Positions 21,150 to 29,444 of a stretch of DNA of 64,000 nucleotides are shown piece by piece. Numbering within the stretch: position 1 is the stretch's first letter; every line of letters starts with the position of its first letter. Under the pieces are notes generated by a model that worked only from the letters and a program-made list of their open reading frames with translations, made no database searches and was not told where the DNA came from. The translations under genes were made by a program, and so were the position numbers. Origin of the DNA: VAUL01 sp964603155 (GTDB lineage Bacteria > Desulfobacterota > Desulfuromonadia > Desulfuromonadales > BM103); the NCBI GenBank assembly GCA_964603155.1, contig CAZRTZ010000004.1, positions 1 to 64,000 of the forward strand, given 5' to 3'.

Positions 21150-21380
21150 CGAGCACCTTCTTGGCGCGATGGGCTGGAAACCGCGCCACTTGCTCAGCAG
21201 GCTTCCCCCGCAAAAAAACGAACGCGACTCGATGCGGCAGGCAATCAGGATTCAACGCAGGGCCATGTGCCGGGGTCAGAAACGGTCATAAGGTGGTCAG
21301 CCCAGGAGAATCAGGGCCATGCCAACCGGGTCGATGATTACGAAACAAGAGGTCAGGGCGTGCAGGAGAATCGCGATCGC
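21150..21380 (-). pseudogene. Degraded remnant of a MarC-family membrane protein
   Basis: Just downstream of the radical-SAM stop, the minus strand encodes ILLHALTSCFVIIDPVG followed by MALILLG and a stop (21297-21380). This closely resembles the first helix of MarC/YhgN-family proteins. Further pieces (RHMALR-like, FFxGxxLLS-like) appear in shifted frames toward about 21150. No intact start or full-length frame remains. The 5' boundary is approximate, and the downstream pieces are less certain than the first segment. Confidence 0.45.
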
Positions 21381-21384
21381 CCTA

Positions 21385-22272
21385 TCAGAAATACTCTTCC
21401 TCGTAATCCGGCACATGCCGGAACCATTCGGGCTGGCGACGCGCCTCGGCAAGAGCGGCTTCGGCCTGGGCAATGATCCGCTCGCGGTCCTTGGGGTAGC
21501 TGCCGGCCAGGTGGAGGATGTTGGAGACGTGGTTGGAACGCAGGATGGTGTGCTGCGGCTCAAGGCGGCGCACGATGGCGAGCGCCTCGGCGATGACTTC
21601 GCCGTTGCTCAACGGCTCGATGCGGCGGAAGTAGTCGTCATTATGGCGCCGGAACATGGTCAGCAGGGAGAAGTACTCCGGCGACAGGGCATTGATCCAA
21701 GCGGCGGTAGCCGCGGCATGCTCGGCGCTGCGCACGCGGCCGGCCAGCCCGAGGATGGCGGTTATCGAGAGCTTCATCCCGGCCGTTTTGGCCTTGCGGC
21801 ACTGCGCCAGCATCTGCTCCGGGGTGAACCCCTTGTCGGTGAGCGCCAGCGTCGCCGCGTCACCACTCTCCAGCCCGAAATAGAGGATGCGCAGTTTCTT
21901 CTCGCGCAGCAGCGCCAGTTCCTCAACGGTCTTGGTCGTCAGGCTGTTCGGTGAGGCGTAGGCACCGACCCGGGTCAGCCGCGGAAAGGCCGCCGTCAGT
22001 TGGTCGAGGATGGCAAGCAACCCCGCCTGGGGGTAGACCAGACCGTCACCATCACCGAGGAAGACCCGTTGAATGAAGCCGCGCTGCGCCACCGGCACGC
22101 TGGCAATGTCGCGCAGCACCTCCTCGACCGGGCGGACACGGAAGCGCTTCGTCTTGTACATCCCGCAAAATAAGCAGCGGTTCTGCGAGCAGCCGATGGT
22201 CGGCTGCAGGATCAGCGAACCGGCCTCGGACGGCGGCCGGAACACCGGTTCAACGTAGGGAAAGAAGTACAT
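21385..22272 (-). CDS. Radical SAM protein with CX4CX2C cluster motif
   Basis: 295 residues. The radical-SAM cluster motif near residue 28 is spaced CX4CX2C (GCSQNRCLFCGMY) rather than the classic CX3CX2C; a known subgroup of small radical-SAM proteins has this spacing. Downstream are the GxGDG segment (FLGDGDG), SAM-binding strands (LYFGLESGD) and a short C-terminus without an extra cluster. Start at 22272 is five bases after the stop of the upstream radical-SAM gene, so the two are co-transcribed. Reaction unknown. Confidence 0.85.
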   Translation of the reverse strand: MYFFPYVEPVFRPPSEAGSLILQPTIGCSQNRCLFCGMYKTKRFRVRPVEEVLRDIASVPVAQRGFIQRVFLGDGDGLVYPQAGLLAILDQLTAAFPRLTRVGAYASPNSLTTKTVEELALLREKKLRILYFGLESGDAATLALTDKGFTPEQMLAQCRKAKTAGMKLSITAILGLAGRVRSAEHAAATAAWINALSPEYFSLLTMFRRHNDDYFRRIEPLSNGEVIAEALAIVRRLEPQHTILRSNHVSNILHLAGSYPKDRERIIAQAEAALAEARRQPEWFRHVPDYEEEYF

Positions 22273-22277
22273 TATCG

Positions 22278-23597
22278 TCAGGCGATCGGCCAGTCGGCTT
22301 CATACCCGGCGGGGTAGAAGTTCTCCCGGGTCCGGTTGAAATAACCGTACTGCAGCCTGGGGAATTCAGCCTTGAGCTCCTTGAGCATCGCCACCATGCC
22401 GATGCCGCGCCCCTGCACGCCGAGCGTACCGAGATAGAGACTCGGATCGAGGCTCAAGTTGCGCATCTGGATCAGGTCGATACCGACCTCGCCGATCAAC
22501 CGTTTGAGAGCATCGACCTCTTCGCGCCGGTCGCTCACCCCGGGGAAGACCAGGTAGTTGAGCATGGTGAACAGGCCGTGCCCCTTGGCGCGGCGCAGCG
22601 ATTCGACCACGTCCGCGAAGACGTAGCCGCGCTGGCGGTAGTAGGCATCGTAGCAAGCCTTTAGCGGCGAGTTCATGGAGACGCGGATCGAGTCGATCCC
22701 CGCCGTGGCCAGGGCGTCGACGGCTGCGGGGAGGCTGGCGTTGCTGTTGAAGTTGATCGTGCCGCGCGCCGTGGCCTTGCGCATCGCTTGCACCGCTGCG
22801 CAGACCGTGGGGGCCTGCAGGATCGGATCCCCCTCGCACCCCTGGCCGAAGGAGACGATGGCGTTTTCGGCCTCCAAAAGATGCGGGATCGCCACTTCGC
22901 AGAGCTCGGCGACGCTCGGCACGAAGGTCAGCCGTTCCTGGCTGGCCGGGCAGCAGTCCGACTCCTGCAGGGAGATGCACCCCACACAGCGCGCGTTGCA
23001 CGCCGGTGACACCGGCAGCGGGGCTTCCCAGCGGCGAAAGAAGAGATTCTTGGCGGCGAAACAGTGATAATCAATGGCACAGCGCGCCAACTGCTCGAGC
23101 AGGCGGTTGTCGGGCGCCTCGGCCAGGCGCCGGCGCACCAGCGGGTCGAGTTGGCGGTCATCGAAGTGCTCCGGCCGCCACTGCGGGTTGCGGTCGACCT
23201 GCACCGCCGCCGCATAAAAGCGCTGCTCCTCCACGCACCACCCCACCGCCGTGTACGACCACAAGGGGAGAGTGCCGCACTGGCGGGAATAGTCGGCGGC
23301 CGGCAGCAGGGTGCGGGTGAAACCGGGAGTGAGGAAGGTCGACACCGCCTGGATGCGTCCCCCGCCCCAGCGCTTCGGCAGGCGATCGGCGACTGTCGGT
23401 TTGCCGCTCTTCGGGTCGAAACCGATGGCCGGTGCACCGGGGATAGTGAAGAGCCGGCTCCCCTCGGGAAGGGGGATCAACTCCGCCGCCTTCGGCCGCA
23501 CCACGGCGTCGCCGCTCATCCCGGCAAGGAGCAGTTCGGGGTGTTCGAACACCTCGCCTTTATCATCGGCGACAACGGATAGGAAGGTCTTATTCAT
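22278..23597 (-). CDS. Radical SAM protein, uncharacterised, with large N-terminal domain
   Basis: 439 residues from ATG 23597 (MNKTFLSVV). The first ~190 residues form an unrecognised domain (PELLLAGMSGDAVVRP; GFTRTLLPAADYS). The radical-SAM motif follows at about 200 (CNARCVGC), with extra cysteines just after (CISLQESDCCPAS) that might bind a second cluster or sit in the active site. Then GQGCEGDP and INFNSNAS, as in anaerobic radical-SAM enzymes. It leads a two-gene unit with the CX4CX2C protein and is divergent from a third radical-SAM gene. No substrate gene is adjacent. Confidence 0.82.
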   Translation of the reverse strand: MNKTFLSVVADDKGEVFEHPELLLAGMSGDAVVRPKAAELIPLPEGSRLFTIPGAPAIGFDPKSGKPTVADRLPKRWGGGRIQAVSTFLTPGFTRTLLPAADYSRQCGTLPLWSYTAVGWCVEEQRFYAAAVQVDRNPQWRPEHFDDRQLDPLVRRRLAEAPDNRLLEQLARCAIDYHCFAAKNLFFRRWEAPLPVSPACNARCVGCISLQESDCCPASQERLTFVPSVAELCEVAIPHLLEAENAIVSFGQGCEGDPILQAPTVCAAVQAMRKATARGTINFNSNASLPAAVDALATAGIDSIRVSMNSPLKACYDAYYRQRGYVFADVVESLRRAKGHGLFTMLNYLVFPGVSDRREEVDALKRLIGEVGIDLIQMRNLSLDPSLYLGTLGVQGRGIGMVAMLKELKAEFPRLQYGYFNRTRENFYPAGYEADWPIA

Positions 23598-23841
23598 GGG
23601 CTCAAGACGAGAGACGCAAAGCAAAATCACTTTCACACCGGGCGGTGACCGGCGGGGCGGTTGACGCAGCCGGCAGATGTCCGAAGCGCAGCAAGTTTCT
23701 GCCGGCAAGGAGAGCGCCCCGGTGGGCGCCGCCACAAACTCAAACCAAACCAGGCCGCGTTTTCCGGATTTCAGCCTAACACACACTGACCGGTCCGACA
23801 ATTTCCTTTGCGCGCCATTGCCTCTCCGCTATTCTTGCCGA

Positions 23842-25548
23842 ATGCGGACCATCTTCGCCACCCTGCACAGCAAATACATCCACGCCTCCCTCGCTCTCCC
23901 CTGCCTGGCAGCGTACTGCGGCGAGGGCTGCGGCGAAATCCTGCTCCGCGAGTTCACCGTCCACGAACCGCGCGAGGCGATCCTCGCCGCCCTGCTGCGC
24001 GACAACCCGGATGTCATCGCCTTCTCGGTCTACCTGTGGAACCGCCGCGAAACCTTCGACCTCGTCGACGCCCTCGCCGTTGCCCGGCCGGGGCTGCGCC
24101 TGGTCGTCGGCGGCCCGGAAGTTTCCTTCGACGAAACGGAACTGTTCGCCCGCCACCCGGGGGTGACCGCCCTGGTCCGCGGCGAGGGGGAGCTGCCATT
24201 GCGCGCGTTGCTGCGGGCATGGACCGGCGGTCATGAGCCGGGTCCCATCCCGCGCCTGGCTCTGCGCCGGGGCAGCAGCGTCGAGGAGGGCCCGGACGGA
24301 CCGCTGCTCGACGATCTCGACACCCTCCCCTCCCCCTTTCAGCTCGGTCTGGTCGACTGCACGCGCGGCCTGGTCTACTTCGAAACCAGCCGCGGCTGCC
24401 CGTTCCGCTGTACCTTCTGCCTGAGTGCCCGCGACAATCGGGTACGGACCTTTTCCCTGGAACGGTCTTTTGCCGATCTGCAGTGGCTGATCGACCGCGA
24501 GGTGCCGCAGGTCAAGCTGGTCGACCGCACCTTCAACAGCGATCCGGCCCGCGCCCGCGAGATCTTCAGCTTCATCCTCGCCCGTAACCGGCGCAGCCGC
24601 TTCCACTTCGAGATCGCCGCCCACCTCCTCGACGAGGAGTCTCTCGCCCTGCTCGACACCGTGCCCCCCGGCACCTTCCAGTTCGAGATCGGCGTGCAGT
24701 CAACCCTGGAGGCAACTTTGCGCGGCATCGACCGACCGGCGGCACTCAACCGTCTGGAATCTGCCGTGCACCGGCTCAAATCCGCCGGCAACATCCACCT
24801 GCATCTCGACCTGGTCGCCGGTCTCCCCGGGGAAGGCTACCGTGATATCCTTGCTGCCATAGATCGCGTCGCCGCGCTGCGCCCCGACCATCTGCAACTC
24901 GAGCCGATCAAGCTCCTGCCGGGCACCCCGCTGCGCGACCGCGCTGCCGATTTAAAGCTGCGCTTCGACCCGAATCCGCCCTACGCGGTCCTTGGCACCC
25001 CCGATCTCAGCTTTGCCGAACTCGAACGCCTGCGCACCATCAGTCGCCTGCTCGACCTGACCTACAACGCCGGCTGCTTCCCGACCTTCCTTACCCAGCT
25101 GGCCGCCACGGCGGGCTCTCTGGCCCGCGGCCTGGAGCAACTGGCCGAGGAGCTGGCACATGACCACTGGCTGCGCCACCCGGCGGGACGCGATGCGCTC
25201 TTTCTGCGCCTGGCCGAGGCCACTGCCCGCCTCTGGTCCGGGGCGCCGGCCTTGTCCCTGCGCGAGGCGCTGGCCCACGATCTGGCTTGTTGCGAGCGGG
25301 TCGCCGCCGAGCGCGCGCCAGCCTTGTATGACACCGGACTTGACGAAAGTGAACGTGTCTGGGTTCGGGAACAGGTCGTCCTCGCCACCGCCGAGGTGCG
25401 CGGACAGGGGATCAAACTTCAGCATTTTGCGGCTGTCTTCCGGCATTTGCCGGCCATGCAGGGGCGAACCGTCTGCCTGTTTCTGTACCGGAGCAAAACC
25501 GGGGAGGGGCTGCAGGTGGAGAAGCGGCTGCGACCAGGAGAGAGTTAA
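23842..25548 (+). CDS. B12-binding-domain radical SAM protein (DUF4080 type)
   Basis: 568 residues from ATG 23842 (MRTIFATLHSKYIHASLALP). The N-terminal ~130 residues form a cobalamin-binding-like Rossmann domain (DVIAFSVYLWNRRE; LVVGGPEVS), then the radical-SAM core with CPFRCTFC at about 190, and a C-terminal extension resembling DUF4080. Members of this B12-radical-SAM class often do methylations or rearrangements; this subgroup is uncharacterised. The open frame runs 55 codons further upstream, but homology begins at 23842. A possible TATTCT -10 at 23830-23835 would make the mRNA almost leaderless. Confidence 0.85.
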   Translation: MRTIFATLHSKYIHASLALPCLAAYCGEGCGEILLREFTVHEPREAILAALLRDNPDVIAFSVYLWNRRETFDLVDALAVARPGLRLVVGGPEVSFDETELFARHPGVTALVRGEGELPLRALLRAWTGGHEPGPIPRLALRRGSSVEEGPDGPLLDDLDTLPSPFQLGLVDCTRGLVYFETSRGCPFRCTFCLSARDNRVRTFSLERSFADLQWLIDREVPQVKLVDRTFNSDPARAREIFSFILARNRRSRFHFEIAAHLLDEESLALLDTVPPGTFQFEIGVQSTLEATLRGIDRPAALNRLESAVHRLKSAGNIHLHLDLVAGLPGEGYRDILAAIDRVAALRPDHLQLEPIKLLPGTPLRDRAADLKLRFDPNPPYAVLGTPDLSFAELERLRTISRLLDLTYNAGCFPTFLTQLAATAGSLARGLEQLAEELAHDHWLRHPAGRDALFLRLAEATARLWSGAPALSLREALAHDLACCERVAAERAPALYDTGLDESERVWVREQVVLATAEVRGQGIKLQHFAAVFRHLPAMQGRTVCLFLYRSKTGEGLQVEKRLRPGES

Positions 25549-25596
25549 TCAAGCGCAGCAGGCGGGCGCAGCCCTCACCGCCGAGGGAGAGAATCT

Positions 25597-25848
25597 ATGA
25601 GTGACGAGTTAACTGAAGTCGAACGCAAGCTGATCGAATTTACCTCCAAGACCGCCGAGACGATCCAGACCCAGTCCGGGCAGATCCAGGCGCTCTCCCA
25701 CGTGCTGCTGGTCGCCCTGGTCAGCCTGAGCGAGCAGAGCCCGGAGTTCCGCGCCGACTTCCTCCAGAAGCTGATGCACATCCGCGATCAGCTCGACCAG
25801 CGCCCCGTCATAGTGTTTTCAGCGAGGAATGCCAACTCGCCGACATGA
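25597..25848 (+). CDS. Small acidic helical protein, 3' end probably truncated or chimeric
   Basis: 83 residues with a good Shine-Dalgarno (GAGGGAGA). Residues 1-67 (ERKLIEFTSKTAETIQTQ; LSHVLLVALVSLSEQS; ADFLQKLMHIRDQLDQ) look like an amphipathic helical protein. The last ~15 residues are translated from DNA that on the other strand encodes a metallo-beta-lactamase fold. The true C-terminus therefore seems lost at a junction near 25805. Not recognised. Confidence 0.55.
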   Translation: MSDELTEVERKLIEFTSKTAETIQTQSGQIQALSHVLLVALVSLSEQSPEFRADFLQKLMHIRDQLDQRPVIVFSARNANSPT

Positions 25849-26018
25849 TCGAGGTGGGCATGAGTCAGAAACACATGATCGACGGCCAACTGTTCACGCA
25901 GACTCAGTTGACTGGCGAGCCCCCCTGAATCGAAAGCCACATAGTCATTCACAAGAAGGCACCCAGAACGTGCCCAGGCTATCTCGGTTCCGCAACCCCC
26001 TATGACCTTGACGTGCAA
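25788..26018 (-). pseudogene. Truncated metallo-beta-lactamase-fold protein (N-terminal part)
   Basis: The minus strand encodes about 76 residues from a TTG start (26018) preceded by a strong AAGGAGG: LHVKVIGGCGTEI, then the metal-binding motif FLTHAHLDHVGELAFLAENTMTG. This matches the first third of class II cyclic-nucleotide-phosphodiesterase-like and related MBL proteins, normally 250 residues or more. It ends abruptly at WSS-stop inside the overlapping helical-protein gene. It is 27 bp downstream of tsaB. Either a genuine deletion or an assembly chimera. Confidence 0.7.
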
Positions 26019-26045
26019 TTTCGCCTCCTTGAGAGACAAGGATTT

Positions 26046-26735
26046 TCAACTATTCAGCTCCGCCTCCGATGGCCGGATATAGCGCGGATTGACCTGGGCA
26101 GCGGGCAGCGTCTCCCCTGCGGCGAACTGGCGCAGGGCCAGCAGGGCTGCATGGGCGGCCCGCGGCGCGGCGTAGACAGTCGGCAGGAAATGTGCGCGCG
26201 AACCAAGCTGGCGAACGATCAGGGTCCGGTAGGCCAGGGCGCCGTCCCCCACAAACAGCGTCTCCTCGTGCAGTTCTGACAGCAGTCGCTCCGGCGGCAG
26301 CACCCGTTCCTCGCCGAGCTGGCGCAGCTCTCCCTGCTGCCATTGGAAACAGCCGGCATAAACCTCTTTCTTGCGTGCATCGAGCACGGCGCAAACCGGG
26401 AGGTTAACGTGTGGTGCCTGCAGTGCCAGAGTCTCCAGGGTCGAGACGCCGGCCAGCCGCTTGCCGGTGGCCATGGCCAGGCCCTTGGCCGTCGCCAGGC
26501 CGACGCGCAGGCCGGTAAACGATCCCGGACCGACCGTCACGCCGAAGCCGTCGAGGTCGCTCGGCACCAACCCGGCGCTGCCGAGCAGCTGCTCGACCGC
26601 ACCCATCAGCCAGCTTCCCGCCGGCTGCCGGTTGTCGAGGAACAGCTCGCCAAGCAGGCGCTCGCCATGTGTGAGAGCAACGCTGCCGGCGGGAGTCGCG
26701 GTCTGAATTGTGAGGAGTTTAAAATCTTGGGACAT
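26046..26735 (-). CDS. tsaB: tRNA threonylcarbamoyladenosine synthesis protein TsaB
   Basis: 229 residues of the ASKHA fold. TsaB is the scaffold partner of TsaD/TsaE in making t6A at tRNA position 37. Conserved N-terminus KLLTIQTATPAGSVAL, the GVTVGPGSFTGLRVGLATAKGLA block and the VDARKKEVYAG-type segment (CAVLDARKKEVYAGCF) are present. The start ATG directly abuts an 8-bp tandem repeat, leaving no Shine-Dalgarno. It ends the rpsB-to-tsaB gene run. Confidence 0.95.
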   Translation of the reverse strand: MSQDFKLLTIQTATPAGSVALTHGERLLGELFLDNRQPAGSWLMGAVEQLLGSAGLVPSDLDGFGVTVGPGSFTGLRVGLATAKGLAMATGKRLAGVSTLETLALQAPHVNLPVCAVLDARKKEVYAGCFQWQQGELRQLGEERVLPPERLLSELHEETLFVGDGALAYRTLIVRQLGSRAHFLPTVYAAPRAAHAALLALRQFAAGETLPAAQVNPRYIRPSEAELNS

Positions 26736-26794
26736 GGTTGAGTGGTTGAGTGGTTGAGTGGTTGAGTGGTTGAGTGGTTGAGTGGTTGAGTGGT
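26736..26794. repeat. Tandem array of an 8-bp unit (GGTTGAGT), 7.4 copies
   Basis: Seven perfect copies plus GGT, lying between rseP and tsaB and touching the tsaB start codon. On the sense strand of the genes the unit reads ACTCAACC. Confidence 0.95.
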
Positions 26795-26843
26795 GTCCGA
26801 CTTGCCCAACTCAACGACTCGACCACTTTACGATTTCCCCCTC

Positions 26844-28166
26844 CTAGCTTCCCAACAACCTGACAATATCGTTATAAAACGCCAGCAGCATCAGCATGAT
26901 CAGCAGCGCCAGGCCGATCTGCTGGGCGATCTCGCGGGCCTTGAGCGACAGCGGGCGGCGCAGGACCAGCTCGAAACAGGCGAAGAACAAGTGACCGCCG
27001 TCGAGGATCGGGATCGGCAGGAGGTTGAGAATCCCGAGCTGGATACTGAGAAAGGCCAGCACGCTGAAGATACTGGAGAGATCGGTCTGGGCCGCCTGCC
27101 CGGCAATCTGCACCACGGTGATCGGACCGCCGATATTGCTGGTCGAGACATGCCCGGAAAAGAGCTTGCGGATGAAGACCACGGTCAGGTCGATCAGCTC
27201 CATGGTTCGGTCCGCACCGGCACGCACCGCCTGCAGGAGTGGAAAACGTTTGAACGTTGTTGCGTGATGCGGGGAGATGCCGATCAGATAGTCGTCACCA
27301 CTCGCGGCCTTCTTCGGTGTCAGCGTCACCGTCAGCGGCTGGCCGTCACGTATCAAGCCAATGGCGGTCGGCTTGGCGCCAAACTCCTGGACTAGGGGCC
27401 GCAGGTCATACCACGACGTGACCGGTTTCTCGCCGATCGCGACAATCCGGTCGCCCTCCTTAAGCCCCGCCGCGGCTGCCGGCATGTCGGGCGCAACTTT
27501 GCCGACCACGGCATCCTGGGGAGGGAGCAAACCGATGGCCTGCAGCCCTTCGAGGGCCCCGTGATCGGCAGGGAGCGTCAGTTCGAGAGATTTGCCGTCG
27601 CGCTCGACGACCACCGGCAGCGCCACGCCGGCATGATTGACCAGAGCCGGACCGAGCGCTTCCCAGGTTGCCACCGGCGTACCGCCGACACTGCGGATGC
27701 AGTCACCACGCTTGAAACCGTGGTGTTCCCCTTCGGTTCCGGCCACCACGTAGCCGATGCAGGGCGGTTGTTCGAGGTAGGCCGGCAGGTTGACTCCGAG
27801 CAGATAGGCCAGCGGCAAGACCAGGAACGGCAGAGCCAGATTCATGATCGGCCCGGCCGCCACGATCCCCATGCGCCTGCCAACCGTCTGTTTGGCGAAA
27901 GAGCGCCGCTCCTCTTCCGGAGTCAGCTCCGCTGCCTCTCCCTGATCACCATTCCCTTCGCCAAGCATCTGCACATAGCCACCGAGCGGCACGGCGCAGA
28001 TCAGGTACTCCGTCTCCCCCCACTGCTTCGACACCAGCTTCGGCCCGAAACCGAGGGAGAATTTGAGAACCTTGACGCCGCACCACTTGGCGACACAGAA
28101 GTGCCCCAGCTCATGGACAAACACCAGGATGCCGAGCATGATAATCCCGGCGATAATCGTCATCAC
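26844..28166 (-). CDS. rseP: RseP site-2 protease
   Basis: 440 residues, inner-membrane zinc protease that cuts within membranes (anti-sigma factors, signal peptides). The first helix has the HELGH motif (VFVHELGHFCVAKWCGV), two PDZ domains occupy about residues 120-300 (GDCIRSVGGTPVATW; EGDRIVAIGEKPVTSW), and the second catalytic motif is NLLPIPILDGGH. The start overlaps the dxr stop by four bases (ATGA). Part of the envelope/isoprenoid section of the operon. Confidence 0.97.
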   Translation of the reverse strand: MMTIIAGIIMLGILVFVHELGHFCVAKWCGVKVLKFSLGFGPKLVSKQWGETEYLICAVPLGGYVQMLGEGNGDQGEAAELTPEEERRSFAKQTVGRRMGIVAAGPIMNLALPFLVLPLAYLLGVNLPAYLEQPPCIGYVVAGTEGEHHGFKRGDCIRSVGGTPVATWEALGPALVNHAGVALPVVVERDGKSLELTLPADHGALEGLQAIGLLPPQDAVVGKVAPDMPAAAAGLKEGDRIVAIGEKPVTSWYDLRPLVQEFGAKPTAIGLIRDGQPLTVTLTPKKAASGDDYLIGISPHHATTFKRFPLLQAVRAGADRTMELIDLTVVFIRKLFSGHVSTSNIGGPITVVQIAGQAAQTDLSSIFSVLAFLSIQLGILNLLPIPILDGGHLFFACFELVLRRPLSLKAREIAQQIGLALLIMLMLLAFYNDIVRLLGS

Positions 28167-29329
28167 GGCAAGCCTCCGGCGTTTTCAATCAGGCGGACAG
28201 CTGCGGCACGTGCTGCGGCATCGGCGGACAAGACCGCGGCAAGGGAGTCTGCCGCGCTGATCTCGTGACGATCAAGTACCGCCTCGATGATCCGGGGGAT
28301 GTCCGTGAAGCCGAGCCGATTGTCCAGAAATGCTTCGACGGCCACCTCGTTGGCGGCATTCAGCGCCGCAGGGGCAGTGCCGCCGCTGGTCAGCGCCCGG
28401 TAGGCCAGGGCCAGGCAGGGGAAGCGTTCCGTATCCGGCTCGCTGAAATGCAGCCGGCCAAGACGGCACAGGTCGAGGGGCGGCAGGTCGAGCGGCAGCC
28501 GCTCCGGCCAGGACAGGGCCAGGGCGATCGGCGTCTTCATGTCGGGGATGCCGAGCTGCGCGATCACCGCTCCGTCGACATATTCGACCATGGAGTGGAC
28601 GATGCTCTCCGGGTGGATGTGAACGGCAATCTTTTCCGCCGGCAGGTCGAAGAGCCAGTGGGCTTCGATGACTTCCAGCCCCTTGTTCATCATGGTGGCC
28701 GAATCGATGGTGATCTTGCGCCCCATGTTCCAGTTGGGATGGGTCAGGGCGTCAGCAGGGACCACCTGCTCCAGTTCGGCCAGGGAGCGATTGCGGAACG
28801 GCCCACCGGATGCCGTCAGGATCAGGCGGCGCACATCGTCCTTGCGGTGCCCGGCCAGCGACTGGAAGATCGCCGAATGTTCGCTGTCCACCGGGAAGAG
28901 ATAAATCCCCTTGCGGGCGACGGCGCTCATCACCACGTCCCCGGCGGCGACCAGAGTCTCCTTGTTGGCCAATGCCACATCGATTCCGGCTTCGATGGCC
29001 GCCAGGGTCGGTTCCAGCCCGGCAGCGCCGACGATCGCCGACACCACCAGCTGGGCACCACTCTGTGCCGCGCAGGCGATCAGGCCGTCGCAGCCGGCGA
29101 GGACATGAGGGGCGGCATCACCGAGCCTGGCCTTGAGCGCGGCGGCATCACCGGTGGCCGGAACGGCGACGTATTCGGGGCGGAAGGCGCGCACCTGCTG
29201 TTCGAGCAGATCGAGGTTGCGCCCGGCGGTCAGGGCGACGACGCGGAAACGCTCCGGGTGGGCGGCGACAATCTCCAGCGTACTGACGCCGATGGATCCG
29301 GTAGAACCGAGAATGGCCAGCGACTTCAT
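28163..29329 (-). CDS. dxr: 1-deoxy-D-xylulose 5-phosphate reductoisomerase
   Basis: 388 residues. Converts DXP to MEP with NADPH in isoprenoid synthesis. NADPH motif GSTGSIGVSTLEIV at the start, metal-binding PVDSEHSAIFQSL, the flexible loop LTASGGPFR, and NWNMGRKITIDSATMMNKGLEVIEA are all intact (quoted in short parts). ATG 29329 begins at the conserved MKSLAILGS; no clear Shine-Dalgarno is seen, and translation may depend on read-in from cdsA. It feeds undecaprenyl synthesis by uppS in the same operon. Confidence 0.97.
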   Translation of the reverse strand: MKSLAILGSTGSIGVSTLEIVAAHPERFRVVALTAGRNLDLLEQQVRAFRPEYVAVPATGDAAALKARLGDAAPHVLAGCDGLIACAAQSGAQLVVSAIVGAAGLEPTLAAIEAGIDVALANKETLVAAGDVVMSAVARKGIYLFPVDSEHSAIFQSLAGHRKDDVRRLILTASGGPFRNRSLAELEQVVPADALTHPNWNMGRKITIDSATMMNKGLEVIEAHWLFDLPAEKIAVHIHPESIVHSMVEYVDGAVIAQLGIPDMKTPIALALSWPERLPLDLPPLDLCRLGRLHFSEPDTERFPCLALAYRALTSGGTAPAALNAANEVAVEAFLDNRLGFTDIPRIIEAVLDRHEISAADSLAAVLSADAAARAAAVRLIENAGGLP

Positions 29330-29355
29330 GGTTGTTTCACAGAAAAGCGCCAAAT

Positions 29356-29426
29356 TTGACGCGGAGACGCAGAGACGCAGAGAAAGTCATTTGAGGCCTC
29401 CATGCGTCTTTGCATCGCTGCGTCAA
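29356..29426. repeat. Imperfect inverted repeat of GACGCAGA-type DNA between cdsA and dxr
   Basis: Arms 29356-29382 and 29400-29426 match at 21 of 27 positions, with a 17-base loop. The purine-rich 'GACGCAGAGACGCAGAG' pattern is a dispersed repeat familiar from many genomes. It sits inside the operon just upstream of dxr. Confidence 0.75.
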
Positions 29427-29444
29427 AAGAGATTGTTAGCAATA

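Noticed and set aside
20945..21300. Cobalamin or cyclic-di-GMP riboswitch in the empty region
   Set aside because: Isolated similarity (GGTGAAAA) only; the conserved B12 box and GEMM core are missing, and no suitable downstream gene follows.
23677..23841. 55-residue N-terminal extension of the B12 radical-SAM protein
   Set aside because: Low-complexity sequence before the conserved MRTIFATLHSKYIH; no Shine-Dalgarno at the earlier ATG.
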